NCBI GenBank assembly: GCA_016718265.1
Contig: JADKDZ010000011.1
Location: 1 to 64,000, forward strand
Length of the DNA: 64,000 nt
Source of the DNA: Uliginosibacterium sp.
GTDB lineage: Bacteria > Pseudomonadota > Gammaproteobacteria > Burkholderiales > Rhodocyclaceae
Reading direction: 5' to 3'
Under the pieces are notes generated by a model. The model made no database searches, was not told where the DNA came from, and saw nothing but the letters and a program-made list of their open reading frames with translations. Shown here in pieces: positions 18,998 through 28,298 of the stretch; position 1 is the stretch's first letter; each line of letters begins with the position of its first letter. The translations under genes and the position numbers were made by a program.

Positions 18998-20323
18998 ATG
19001 GCAGATCTGTTCTCGTCTGAGCTGAAGGCGGACAAGGTTCCCCTTGCGGAGCGTCTGCGCCCCAACAATCTGGATGATGTAGTGGGGCAGCGCCATCTAC
19101 TCGGTCCCGGCAAACCCTTGCGCTTGGCGATAGAGTCCGGGAAACCCCATTCCATGATTCTTTGGGGACCTCCAGGGGTAGGCAAGACAACACTTGCTCG
19201 GCTAATGGCGCGCCATTTTGATGCCGAATTCATGGCCATTTCGGCTGTGTTCTCAGGGGTTAAAGATATTCGTGATGCCGTGGCGCGGGCTGAAATGCTG
19301 CGTGATGCTTCCGGGCGGCGCACCATTCTGTTTGTCGACGAGGTCCACCGTTTCAACAAGAGTCAACAGGACGCGTTTCTTCCGTACGTAGAGTCGGGTC
19401 TGCTGACCTTCATTGGAGCAACTACGGAGAACCCTTCGTTCGAAGTAAACTCCGCGTTGCTCTCCCGTGCGTCAGTCTATGTGCTGGATAGTCTCAAACC
19501 CGAAGAGATGTCTCAGTTGTTTGCCCGTGCCTGTCGCGAAGCCCTGCCCGGGTTGGATTTCACGGAGGAGGCGTGTGAGCGCCTGATCGGCTGGTCAGAT
19601 GGCGACGCACGTCGATTCTTGAACGTGCTTGAGACGCTTGAAACGGCTGCTCAGGCAGCGGGCGTGACGACATTAACGGGTGATTTCGCCGAGTCGACCT
19701 TGGCGCAAAACCTGCGGCGCTTCGATAAGGGTGGCGACGCTTTTTACGACCAGATATCCGCGCTGCACAAATCAGTGCGTGGCTCGAACCCGGATGCCGC
19801 ACTTTACTGGCTGGTTCGTATGCTCGATGGTGGCGCTGATCCGCTCTACATGGGGCGGCGGCTTGTGCGCATGGCGGTTGAGGATATCGGGCTGGCGGAT
19901 CCGCGTGCGCTGAGCTTGTCACTTGACGCCTGTCAGACTTATGAGCGGCTGGGATCACCCGAAGGCGAGCTCGCGCTGGCCGAGGCCGTCGTGTACTTGG
20001 CATGTGCGGCGAAATCGAATGCTGTGTATAAGGCGTTTAATGATGTTCGACGATTCATCCAGCAGGATGTGAGTCGCCCGGTCCCAATTCATTTACGCAA
20101 TGCTCCGACAAAGCTCATGAAAGGCTTGGGTTACGGCAAAGCTTACCGTTACGCGCATGACGAGCCTGAAGCGTACGCGGCGGGAGAAAGCTATCTGCCA
20201 GAAGGAATTCCCGCGGTCAGCTGGTATGAGCCGACTGACCGCGGGTTGGAGGGCAAGATCGCCCAGAAGCTCGCTTACCTGAGAGGGTTAGATCGCCGCG
20301 CACAGGAGTCGCAGGATCAGTGA
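18998..20323 (+). CDS. rarA: Replication-associated recombination protein A (RarA/MgsA)
   Basis: A 441-residue AAA+ protein related to clamp-loader subunits, acting at stalled forks with SSB. N-terminal LAERLRPNNLDDVVGQRHLLGPGKPL, Walker A GPPGVGKTT near residue 54, Walker B LFVDEVHRFNK near 108, sensor 1 IGATTENPSFEVN, then the RarA-specific C-terminal tetramerisation part (FYDQISALHKSVRGSNPDAALYWL, LGYGKAYRYAHDEPE, YLPEG). Length matches E. coli RarA (447). It follows lolA in the conserved order. Its last 7 bases overlap the end of the convergent small gene at 20317-20580. Confidence 0.96.
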   Translation: MADLFSSELKADKVPLAERLRPNNLDDVVGQRHLLGPGKPLRLAIESGKPHSMILWGPPGVGKTTLARLMARHFDAEFMAISAVFSGVKDIRDAVARAEMLRDASGRRTILFVDEVHRFNKSQQDAFLPYVESGLLTFIGATTENPSFEVNSALLSRASVYVLDSLKPEEMSQLFARACREALPGLDFTEEACERLIGWSDGDARRFLNVLETLETAAQAAGVTTLTGDFAESTLAQNLRRFDKGGDAFYDQISALHKSVRGSNPDAALYWLVRMLDGGADPLYMGRRLVRMAVEDIGLADPRALSLSLDACQTYERLGSPEGELALAEAVVYLACAAKSNAVYKAFNDVRRFIQQDVSRPVPIHLRNAPTKLMKGLGYGKAYRYAHDEPEAYAAGESYLPEGIPAVSWYEPTDRGLEGKIAQKLAYLRGLDRRAQESQDQ

Positions 20324-20580
20324 GCGAGCGGGTGCGCAGAGCGAAACTGCGCGTACACGTGCAACACGTGTTCTGCTTTGTCCAGACGTCCGTCAACAAT
20401 TGCGTCTGACGCGAGTTCAGAAAGGCTGATACAGATCTTGCGGACCCCCTCACGGGTTTGCACCAGGCTGCAGGCCAGTTGCACGGCCACTTCTGCGGGA
20501 ATGTGGTCATGCTCAGCGAGCAGGTCGACCTCGTCGTCGGTGATGTCGCAGTAATCCATGCAGTCTTTTAAGGTCAGCAT
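20317..20580 (-). CDS. Small conserved-looking cytosolic protein of unknown function
   Basis: With the ATG at 20580 this is an 87-residue protein beginning MLTLKDCMDYCDITDDEVDL; a GGAGG lies 11 bases upstream. It is acidic and helical, without signal peptide or membrane segment. The N-terminal CMDYCDITDDEVDLLAEHDHIP pattern recalls small hypothetical proteins encoded near rarA/serS in betaproteobacteria; I recognise no function. It ends inside the rarA stop region, converging with rarA. A TTG start at 20634 would add 18 residues and is less likely. Confidence 0.6.
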   Translation of the reverse strand: MLTLKDCMDYCDITDDEVDLLAEHDHIPAEVAVQLACSLVQTREGVRKICISLSELASDAIVDGRLDKAEHVLHVYAQFRSAHPLAH

Positions 20581-20814
20581 GGTGTTGTCTGCCTCCGTCT
20601 GAGTTGTCTCAACAATGTCGTTCTGGTGGTTCAAGGCTAGCGCGTTACGGTGCGATTGCCAGTGGTCTTTGGCTATGCCATCACCTGTGAGCCATTACGC
20701 CGTTCAATCGTTTCCGTCACCCGGGCTTGGTCGATTCGTGTGTTCTGCGTGGTAATCTTCGCGCTGCTCAATCCAACACCCTATTGCAGGGGTTTTCGTT
20801 CAACGGGTTTTCTC

Positions 20815-22104
20815 ATGCTTGATATTCAACTGCTTCGCTCCCAACTTGATGCCGTCGCTCAGCGGCTTGCTGCCAGAAATTTCTCTCTTGATGTCACTGC
20901 GTTCCAATCCATGGAGGATGAGCGTAAACAACTGCAGACGCGGACACAGGACCTGCAGTCCAAGCGCAACAGTCTTTCCAAGCAGATAGGCGCGCTGCGT
21001 GGCAAGGGAGAAGATGTGTCGGGCGTGATGGCCGAGGTGGCAGGCATTGGTGATGAGCTCAAGGCCAGCGAAGAGCGCTTGGCGGCTCTGCAAATCAAGC
21101 TGAATGACTTCTTGTCGCGGATCCCCAATCTGCCCTGTGACGGCGTGCCGGTCGGCAAGGATGAGACTGGGAATGTTGAGGTGCGCCGCTGGGGCTCGCC
21201 GCGTGAGTTCGGCTTTGAGGTCAGGGATCACGTCGATGTTGGTGCCGCCCTTGGGCTGGATTTTGACACGGGCGCCAAGCTTTCAGGTGCGCGCTTCACC
21301 TTCATGCGGGGCGCGGTGGCCAGCATGCACCGGGCGATTGCGCAGTTGATGCTCGATATGCAGACGCGCGAACATGGCTACACTGAGTGCTACACCCCTT
21401 ATATTGTGAACCCAGAGGTGCTTTACGGTACCGGGCAGCTACCCAAGTTCGCCGAAGATATGTTCCGTGTCGAAAGGGGGGGGGAGGGTTCGCAAACACA
21501 ATACCTGATCTCGACGTCCGAAATTTCCCTGACCAACATGGTTCGAGAGAGCATTCTCAAGGCGGATGAGTTGCCGCTGAAGCTGACCGCTCACTCTCCC
21601 TGTTTCCGCTCGGAAGCGGGCAGCTACGGGCGTGATACCCGTGGCATGATCCGTCAGCATCAGTTTGACAAGGTCGAGATGGTTCGTATCACCAAGCCTG
21701 AAGACAGCTACGATGCCTTGGAAGAAATGGTCGTGAACGCCGAAGCAGTTCTGCAGCGACTGGAGCTGCCTTACCGCGTTGTGGCCCTTTGCACAGGGGA
21801 TATGGGCTTTGGTTCCGCCAAGACGTATGACCTTGAAGTGTGGCTACCGGCGCAGAAGGCCTACCGGGAGATCTCTTCGGTATCGAACTGTGAGTCGTTT
21901 CAAGCTCGCCGCATGCAGGCACGCTACAAGAGTGAAGCAGGTAAGAACGAGTTTGTGCACACGCTAAACGGCTCAGGCTTGGCCGTCGGTCGGACCTTGG
22001 TCGCGATTCTTGAGAACTATCAGCAAGCCGATGGCTCCGTGATCGTGCCTGCCGCTCTACGTCCTTACATGGGTGGTATTGAAGTATTGCGCCCAAGCGC
22101 TTAG
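20815..22104 (+). CDS. serS: Serine--tRNA ligase
   Basis: A 429-residue class II aminoacyl-tRNA synthetase. The ATG at 20815 gives the standard MLDIQLLRSQLDAVAQRLA start; the frame is open upstream to 20650, but that extension is unlike the family. Residues 30-105 form the antiparallel coiled-coil arm that grips the tRNA variable arm. The catalytic core has motif 2 with CFRSEAGSYGRDTRGMIRQHQFDKVEM and motif 3 NGSGLAVGRTLVAILENYQ. TSEISLTN is the conserved serine-pocket element. It is convergent with aas, whose end is 19 bases away. Confidence 0.98.
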   Translation: MLDIQLLRSQLDAVAQRLAARNFSLDVTAFQSMEDERKQLQTRTQDLQSKRNSLSKQIGALRGKGEDVSGVMAEVAGIGDELKASEERLAALQIKLNDFLSRIPNLPCDGVPVGKDETGNVEVRRWGSPREFGFEVRDHVDVGAALGLDFDTGAKLSGARFTFMRGAVASMHRAIAQLMLDMQTREHGYTECYTPYIVNPEVLYGTGQLPKFAEDMFRVERGGEGSQTQYLISTSEISLTNMVRESILKADELPLKLTAHSPCFRSEAGSYGRDTRGMIRQHQFDKVEMVRITKPEDSYDALEEMVVNAEAVLQRLELPYRVVALCTGDMGFGSAKTYDLEVWLPAQKAYREISSVSNCESFQARRMQARYKSEAGKNEFVHTLNGSGLAVGRTLVAILENYQQADGSVIVPAALRPYMGGIEVLRPSA

Positions 22105-22123
22105 CCGCTTTGCCTGCGGGGGC

Positions 22124-24310
22124 TCAGGCCTCCGCTTCCGCAAGCTCTTCTGGCGTGCGAAGACCCTCTACGATGGATGCGGTGATGTTGTTCAAGGTGA
22201 CGTAATCGGTTTTTCCGCTGCCGAGACAGGGGATCTCTTGGCGGCGCACGATCTTCTTCGGAACAGCCAATTCCGGTATGCCGAGTTGTCTGGCACAGAC
22301 AAGCAAGCGTTCGCGAGTGAGATCCTGGTCAGTCGTAAACAGCACCAGAATTTCTCCACGACGTGTGTCGGACGTGGCGGTGCTGGCGTGGACGTAGCCA
22401 GGACTGGCATTCAATGCAAGCCGCTCCACTGTCTCAAGTGAAACCATTTCACCCGCGATCTTCGCGAAGCGTTTGACCCTGCCTAGAATGTGAATGAACC
22501 CTTCACTATCGACCGCTACGACATCGCCCGTGTTGTACCAGCCCGGTCCGAGCTCTGAGGACACTGGTTCGAGCTCCTCCGGATTGCTCAGGTGGAAGTA
22601 CCCCGTCATGACGTTCGGGCCACGTACGTGCAGTGCGCCACCGATTTCAATTCCTGGTATCGGCACAACGCGATAGTCAATGCTAGGGAGAAACTGCCCG
22701 ACTGATCCGGTTCGGTAGGCCATATTGGTGTTCACGGAGAGCACAGGGCCTGTCTCGGTTGCGCCGTAGCCTTCCATCAAGCGAATGCCAAATCGTTCGA
22801 ACCACAGTTCTCGGGTGGTGGGCGACAGTTTCTCGGCACCGGATATCACATAGCGCAGGCGGAAAAAGTCATAGGGATGCGCATGCTTTGCGTAGTTGCC
22901 AAGGAAGGTCGATGTGCCAAGCATGACAGTACAGTTGCGGTCGTATGCGAGTTCCGGGATCACACGATAATGCAATGGAGAGGTGTACAGAAACAAAGGG
23001 GCACCCGACAGCACGGGGACCATTGCGCCAGCGGTTAGGCCGAAGGCGTGAAATAGCGGTAAAGCATTGAAGAACTTATCGCGTACAGAAAAATCGACCG
23101 CCGAGCGCAGTTGTGCAACGTTGGAGAGGATCGCGCGGTGAGATAGCGCGACACCCTTGGGTTTTCCCTCGGAGCCGGAGGTGAACAAGATGGCCGCTAT
23201 GTCTTCCGCCCCGCGGCTTTGCACTGCCGCTTTACGTGGCAGCCAGCGCGCAAAGCCCAGCCACCAGATTTTGTCGCGAATGCGCAGCCAAGCCCGTATA
23301 TCTTCCAGATAGACGATGTTCACACTTTGGATCTTGGCCAATTTCTCTTCAAGCTCAGCTTGTGCGATGAAGGCTCTGGAACTGATGATCGTGCGTAGGC
23401 CTGTCGCTACACACGCGGACTGGAGCGCATCGGAACCCGATGTGTAATTGAGCAGGGCCGGGACTCGGCGAAAGGCCGAGAGCCCGAAAATGATGCCAAG
23501 CGTCGCGGCAACGTTTGGCATCAAGACGCCAACACGCTCGCCTTCGACGCTGACTCTGGTGAGCAGGCGACCGAGCATCAGCGACATGCGGATCAAGTCG
23601 CCGTAGCCATACGCCGCCTTGATATCTTCGACTAATGCGCGGCGACGCCCAAAAATGTTTGCACAGTCGCAAAGGGCGTCAAACAGGGTAGAAATCGGTT
23701 GCGTAACGAACAGCATCTCCTGCATCAGCCTGCGCATGGCGTCGCCCGCGTGGTGGTGACGGTCTTTCGCCGTAGCGTCTTCAGGGTAGGGAATCTGCCT
23801 GCCCTCAAGTATCGAGATGGTGATCTGTGGAAAAAGCTGGCGGGGATGCTCGCCTGACAGGCGCGAGAAGTAGGTTCGCGATGTGCCGTTCAGCCGGACT
23901 GGCACAATCGTCGCCCGAGTTTTGACGGCGACAAAGGCCGGCCCGTCATACACCTTCATCAAACAGCCTGTATCGGTGATGCGTCCCTCAGGAAAAATCA
24001 CCACGGGGCGTCCGGAGTTTATTAACTGGATGACTGTCTTGACGCCCATTGGGCAAGTTGGATCTACCAGCAGATAGTCGATCTGGCTTAGTACGAGCCG
24101 GAAAACAGGGTTCTGACAGACGCCGCGATGAATAACGAAAACCGGGTCTATCGGAAGAAAAATCGCTAGCAATACGCCATCAAGAAAAGATTCATGATTG
24201 GCGACAATCAAAAGTTTCTCGGCGCTGAGTTCGCGCACATCGCCGTGTATCCGCACGCGAAAAAGCAGCCGTAACACTACGCGCAGGATGGCGCGCATCA
24301 AAAACTTCAT
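22124..24310 (-). CDS. aas: Bifunctional acyltransferase / acyl-ACP synthetase (Aas-like)
   Basis: A 728-residue inner-membrane protein that re-acylates lysophosphatidylethanolamine. The N-terminal PlsC domain (about 1-200) has the catalytic HX4D as NHESFLDG, then VIFPEGRIT and RTYFSRLSGEHPRQLFP. Residues about 225-715 form an AMP-binding acyl-activating domain with the P-loop ILFTSGSEGKPKGVALSHRAI, LFHAFGLTAG, EGYGATETGPVLSVN, GWYNTGDV and the C-terminal GRVKRFAKIAGEMVSLE. Length and order match E. coli Aas (719). It has no lplT transporter beside it here. It diverges from gyrA across a 307-base gap. Confidence 0.93.
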   Translation of the reverse strand: MKFLMRAILRVVLRLLFRVRIHGDVRELSAEKLLIVANHESFLDGVLLAIFLPIDPVFVIHRGVCQNPVFRLVLSQIDYLLVDPTCPMGVKTVIQLINSGRPVVIFPEGRITDTGCLMKVYDGPAFVAVKTRATIVPVRLNGTSRTYFSRLSGEHPRQLFPQITISILEGRQIPYPEDATAKDRHHHAGDAMRRLMQEMLFVTQPISTLFDALCDCANIFGRRRALVEDIKAAYGYGDLIRMSLMLGRLLTRVSVEGERVGVLMPNVAATLGIIFGLSAFRRVPALLNYTSGSDALQSACVATGLRTIISSRAFIAQAELEEKLAKIQSVNIVYLEDIRAWLRIRDKIWWLGFARWLPRKAAVQSRGAEDIAAILFTSGSEGKPKGVALSHRAILSNVAQLRSAVDFSVRDKFFNALPLFHAFGLTAGAMVPVLSGAPLFLYTSPLHYRVIPELAYDRNCTVMLGTSTFLGNYAKHAHPYDFFRLRYVISGAEKLSPTTRELWFERFGIRLMEGYGATETGPVLSVNTNMAYRTGSVGQFLPSIDYRVVPIPGIEIGGALHVRGPNVMTGYFHLSNPEELEPVSSELGPGWYNTGDVVAVDSEGFIHILGRVKRFAKIAGEMVSLETVERLALNASPGYVHASTATSDTRRGEILVLFTTDQDLTRERLLVCARQLGIPELAVPKKIVRRQEIPCLGSGKTDYVTLNNITASIVEGLRTPEELAEAEA

Positions 24311-24617
24311 ACCTTGTCCCCAATGCGTCTTGTGTTCTGCTGCCCTGACTTGCCGTTTGCCGAAGAGGAGGAGCCTCGCGCTAATCGTAGTGTGTGGAGG
24401 CTACCACTTTCGCGCAACCGCTTGCACTTCACACGAATTTTCACGCCGCCGGCGATCGCTCGGCCACCAAAATTAGCTCACGACCAGCAAACGAAGGCGT
24501 GCGTCCGATAGTGCTTCTGTGGCGTGGGAAGCAGCCCGGGTGTGAAAGGTGAGCGTGGTACAATTCCGCCCTTTAGCGCACTGCTACCGCAGTGCCGGAT
24601 AACGCATAGCGCCGCCC
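24311..24617. promoter_or_regulatory. Divergent aas/gyrA intergenic region
   Basis: This 307-base gap has no convincing gene. A TACAAT hexamer at 24559-24564, followed by a TTCCGCCCTTT stretch, is a plausible -10 for gyrA, about 54 bases before its ATG. No good -35 was found. Nothing resembling a structured RNA was seen. Confidence 0.35.
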
Positions 24618-27212
24618 ATGAATTCCTTCGCCAAAGAAACGCTGCCAATCAGTCTAGAGGAAGAAATGCGTCACTCCTACCTCGATTACGCGATGAGCGT
24701 GATTGTAGGTCGGGCGCTACCAGATGTGCGAGATGGCCTGAAACCGGTGCATCGCCGGGTGCTGTTTGCAATGCATGAGGCCAATACCGTTTGGAACCGC
24801 CCGTACGTGAAGTGCGCACGGGTTGTCGGCGAGGTCATGGGTAAGTTTCACCCCCACGGCGATTCGGCCATCTACGATACCTTGGTGCGGATGGCGCAAG
24901 ACTTTTCATTGCGCTACACGCTGGTGGATGGTCAGGGGAACTTTGGGTCCATTGACGGTGATTCGGCGGCGGCGATGCGTTATACCGAGTGCCGTCTGGA
25001 GAAGATGGCTGCGGATCTTCTCGCCGATATCGACAAGGAAACCGTCGACTTTCAGCCTAACTACGATGGCAAAGAGCTGGAGCCGACGGTACTGCCGACC
25101 CGCGTACCGAATCTGCTCATCAACGGTTCCGCGGGTATTGCGGTCGGGATGGCGACCAATATTCCTCCACATAACATGTCGGAAGTCATCGAAGCCTGTC
25201 TGTCGATGCTCGCGAATCCGGACATGGATATCGAGGAATTGATCAAGCTGATTCCCGCGCCGGATTTTCCCACTGCCGGTTTGATCTACGGCCTGAACGG
25301 GGTACAAGACGGCTACCGGACGGGTAGGGGGCGCGTCGTGATGCGCGCACGCACCCATTTCGAGGACATGGAAAAGGGGAATCGTCAGGCGATCATCGTT
25401 GACGAGATTCCCTATCAGGTGAACAAGAAGTCCCTGGTTGAGAAGATCGCAGAACTCGTTAACGAAAAGAAGATCGAGGGAATCTCTGATCTGCGGGATG
25501 AGTCAGACAAGTCTGGCATGCGGATAGTGATCGAGTTGAAGCGGGGCGAAGTCGCGGAGGTTGTTCTCAATAATCTCTTCAAGCAGACCCAGCTGCAAGA
25601 TACGTTCGGCATGAACATGGTGGCCTTGGTCGACGGCAAGCCGCGTCTGCTCAACCTGAAGCAGATGCTGGAATGCTTCCTGGCACACCGGCGTGAAGTG
25701 GTGACACGACGCACCGTGTACGAGCTGCGCAAAGCGCGTGAGCGCGGCCACATTCTCGAAGGGCTGGCCGTTGCGCTGTCGAATGTCGACGAAATCATCG
25801 CCCTGATCAAAGCTGCGCCGACACCGGCCGATGCAAAGCGCGAGCTCATGGAGCGGATCTGGCGCTCGCCACTGGTCGAGGAAATGCTGTCGCGCGCGAT
25901 GTCAGACAGCTACCGACCCGAGGGTTTGGGTGCAGAGTTCGGTCTTTCACAGCAGGGCTACAGGTTGTCTGAAGTTCAGGCGCAGCGCATTCTCGAAATG
26001 CAGCTGCAACGCTTGACCAACATGGAGCAGGACAAGATCGTCGGGGAGTACCGTGACGTCATGGCCGAGATCGCCGATCTGCTCGATATTCTTTCCAAGC
26101 CGGCCCGGATAACCGCGATTATCGAGACAGAGTTGCGTGCAATTCGTGAGCAGTTTGGCGACCCGCGCAAGTCCGAGATCGTGCTGAATACCGCAGATAT
26201 CAACATTGAAGATCTGATTGCGCCGGAAGACATGGTGGTGACGCTCTCACACACCGGCTACTTCAAGCGCCAACCGCTGACCGATTACCGCGCACAAAAG
26301 CGTGGCGGACGCGGCAAGCAGGCTGCGTCGATGAAGGATGACGACTTCCTTGATCAGCTTTTTGTGGCTAACACTCACGATTTCATTCTGTGCTTCTCCA
26401 ATCGTGGCCGGCTCTACTGGCTCAAGGTTTATGAAGTGCCGGAAGGCAACCGCACGTCGCGCGGCAAGCCCATCGTGAACCTCTTTCCGCTGGTTGAAGG
26501 CGAGAAAATCACGGCTGTCCTGCCTGTCAAGGAATTCGATGAAGGCCACTTCATTTTCATGGCAACCGCGCAGGGGACAGTGAAGAAGACACCGCTGACA
26601 GACTTCTCCAACCCACGCAAGGCCGGGATTATCGCGGTCGGGCTGGACGATGGTGATTTCCTCATCGGCGTGGCCATCACCGATGGCGATTGCAATGTGA
26701 TGCTGTTCTCGGATGCCGGTAAGGCCGTCCGCTTCAATGAAAGTGATGTCAGGCCTATGGGCCGTGCGGCGCGCGGCGTGCGCGGGATGATGCTTGAAGA
26801 TGGCCAGAGCGTGCTGTCCATGCTCGTGGCGCAAGGCGAGACCCAGAGCGTTTTGACCGCTACTGAGAATGGCTACGGCAAGCGCACGGCGATTGGTGAG
26901 TACACCCTGCATGGGCGCGGCACCAAGGGCATGATTGCAATTCAGGCCTCGGAGCGGAATGGCAAGCTGGTGGGTGCGGTGCTTGTCGACCCGACCGATC
27001 AGGTCATGTTGATCTCGGATAACGGCGTGCTGATCCGCACGCCAGTGGCGGACATCCGGGAGCTTGGGCGTTCGACACAAGGGGTCACCCTGATCAACCT
27101 CGACGCCGGCTCCAGGTTGTCGTCCATCGTCAAAATTGCTGATAGCGACGATGAGACGCCTGAGAATGAAGAGTTGGGGGGTGTCGCGGGGAGCGAGGAG
27201 AGCGGCGAATGA
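24618..27212 (+). CDS. gyrA: DNA gyrase subunit A
   Basis: An 864-residue type II topoisomerase subunit that cuts and rejoins DNA for negative supercoiling. The N-terminus LPISLEEEMRHSYLDYAMSVIVGRALPDVRDGLKPVHRR is standard. The quinolone-resistance region reads HPHGDSAIYDT, with Ser83 and Asp87 in E. coli numbering, i.e. the susceptible form. The active tyrosine lies in AAAMRYTE (about residue 122). The C-terminal beta-pinwheel carries the GyrA box as QKRGGRGKQ, which marks gyrase rather than topoisomerase IV. Its stop overlaps the pheA start by 4 bases (ATGA), so translation is probably coupled. Confidence 0.98.
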   Translation: MNSFAKETLPISLEEEMRHSYLDYAMSVIVGRALPDVRDGLKPVHRRVLFAMHEANTVWNRPYVKCARVVGEVMGKFHPHGDSAIYDTLVRMAQDFSLRYTLVDGQGNFGSIDGDSAAAMRYTECRLEKMAADLLADIDKETVDFQPNYDGKELEPTVLPTRVPNLLINGSAGIAVGMATNIPPHNMSEVIEACLSMLANPDMDIEELIKLIPAPDFPTAGLIYGLNGVQDGYRTGRGRVVMRARTHFEDMEKGNRQAIIVDEIPYQVNKKSLVEKIAELVNEKKIEGISDLRDESDKSGMRIVIELKRGEVAEVVLNNLFKQTQLQDTFGMNMVALVDGKPRLLNLKQMLECFLAHRREVVTRRTVYELRKARERGHILEGLAVALSNVDEIIALIKAAPTPADAKRELMERIWRSPLVEEMLSRAMSDSYRPEGLGAEFGLSQQGYRLSEVQAQRILEMQLQRLTNMEQDKIVGEYRDVMAEIADLLDILSKPARITAIIETELRAIREQFGDPRKSEIVLNTADINIEDLIAPEDMVVTLSHTGYFKRQPLTDYRAQKRGGRGKQAASMKDDDFLDQLFVANTHDFILCFSNRGRLYWLKVYEVPEGNRTSRGKPIVNLFPLVEGEKITAVLPVKEFDEGHFIFMATAQGTVKKTPLTDFSNPRKAGIIAVGLDDGDFLIGVAITDGDCNVMLFSDAGKAVRFNESDVRPMGRAARGVRGMMLEDGQSVLSMLVAQGETQSVLTATENGYGKRTAIGEYTLHGRGTKGMIAIQASERNGKLVGAVLVDPTDQVMLISDNGVLIRTPVADIRELGRSTQGVTLINLDAGSRLSSIVKIADSDDETPENEELGGVAGSEESGE

Positions 27213-28273
27213 GCGATGAGCTGCTGAAACTGCGCGCGGAAATTGATCGCCTGGATGCGGAGATTCTGGAGCGCCTGGCTGCGCGTGCGCGCTGTGCGCA
27301 GCGCGTCGGTGAGGTCAAGCGTGGGCCGATCTATCGCCCTGAGCGTGAGGCGCAGGTGCTGCGCAACATGGCCGAGAAAAACCCCGGCCCGTTGTCGGAT
27401 GAAGCCGTCCAGCGGATTTTTCGTGAAATCATGTCGTGGTGCCTTGGCCTTGAGCAGCCGCTGCGCGTGGCCCATCTGGGGCCTCAGGGGACTTTTTCGG
27501 AAGCCGCCGCCAGCAAGCATTTTGGAGGCTCGCCGGCGTTGATGCCGCAGCAGACGATTGACGATGTCTTCCACGCGGTAGAGTCTGGCGCGGCCCAATA
27601 TGGGGTTGTTCCGATCGAGAACTCCACGGAGGGGGCGATCAGCCGTTCGCTCGATCTGTTGTTGTCCAGTCACGTGTCGGTCTGTGGCGAAGTCAGCTTG
27701 CGTGTGCGTCATAACCTGATGACACGCGCTGCGGACCTGCATTCGGTAAAACGCATCTACTCGCATTCGCAGTCGCTTGGTCAGTGCGCAGACTGGCTTG
27801 CACATCATGTGCCTGGCGTGGAGCGACAGGCCGTGTCCAGCAATGCCGAGGCTGCTCGGCTGGCGTCCCTGGACGCAGAGTCGGCTGCCATTGCCGGTGA
27901 CAGGGCTGCGGGACATTACGGGCTGGCCATACTGTTCGCCAATATCGAGGACGATGCCAATAACACCACCCGTTTTCTTGTGATCGGCCCACATGACGCC
28001 GGGCGGTCCGGCCGTGACAAGACTTCGCTGGTGTGTTCGGCGCCGAATCGTCCGGGTGCCATTCATGCCTTGCTGCAGCCGTTCGCTGAACAAGGCGTGA
28101 GCATGAGCAAGCTTGAATCCCGACCGTCCCGTACGGGCTTGTGGGAGTACGTGTTCTACATTGATGTCGAAGGCCACCGGGACGATACGCCCGTGGCAAC
28201 TGCCTTGTCGTCGCTGCAAGACCGTGCCGCTTTCGTCAAGTTACTGGGTTCGTACCCCGTCGAAGCCATCTGA
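27209..28273 (+). CDS. pheA: Bifunctional chorismate mutase / prephenate dehydratase (P-protein)
   Basis: A 354-residue enzyme making phenylpyruvate from chorismate. Residues 1-85 are an AroQ-type chorismate mutase (LRAEIDRLDAEILERLAARARCAQRVGEVK, YRPEREAQVL). Residues about 90-270 form the dehydratase (VAHLGPQGTFSEAAASKHFG, VPIENSTEGAISRSLDLLL, NNTTRFLVIG). Residues 275-354 form an ACT domain with the phenylalanine-binding elements (PNRPGAIHALLQPF and SKLESRPSRTGLWEYVFYIDVEGH), so feedback inhibition by Phe is expected. It overlaps gyrA by 4 bases. The serC gene often found between gyrA and pheA in this group is absent. Confidence 0.96.
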   Translation: MSDELLKLRAEIDRLDAEILERLAARARCAQRVGEVKRGPIYRPEREAQVLRNMAEKNPGPLSDEAVQRIFREIMSWCLGLEQPLRVAHLGPQGTFSEAAASKHFGGSPALMPQQTIDDVFHAVESGAAQYGVVPIENSTEGAISRSLDLLLSSHVSVCGEVSLRVRHNLMTRAADLHSVKRIYSHSQSLGQCADWLAHHVPGVERQAVSSNAEAARLASLDAESAAIAGDRAAGHYGLAILFANIEDDANNTTRFLVIGPHDAGRSGRDKTSLVCSAPNRPGAIHALLQPFAEQGVSMSKLESRPSRTGLWEYVFYIDVEGHRDDTPVATALSSLQDRAAFVKLLGSYPVEAI

Positions 28274-28298
28274 CAGACCCCTTTTCCGGAGTTGAATC

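Noticed and set aside
26999..28219. 406-codon minus-strand open frame across gyrA/pheA
   Set aside because: Antisense shadow of two certain genes.
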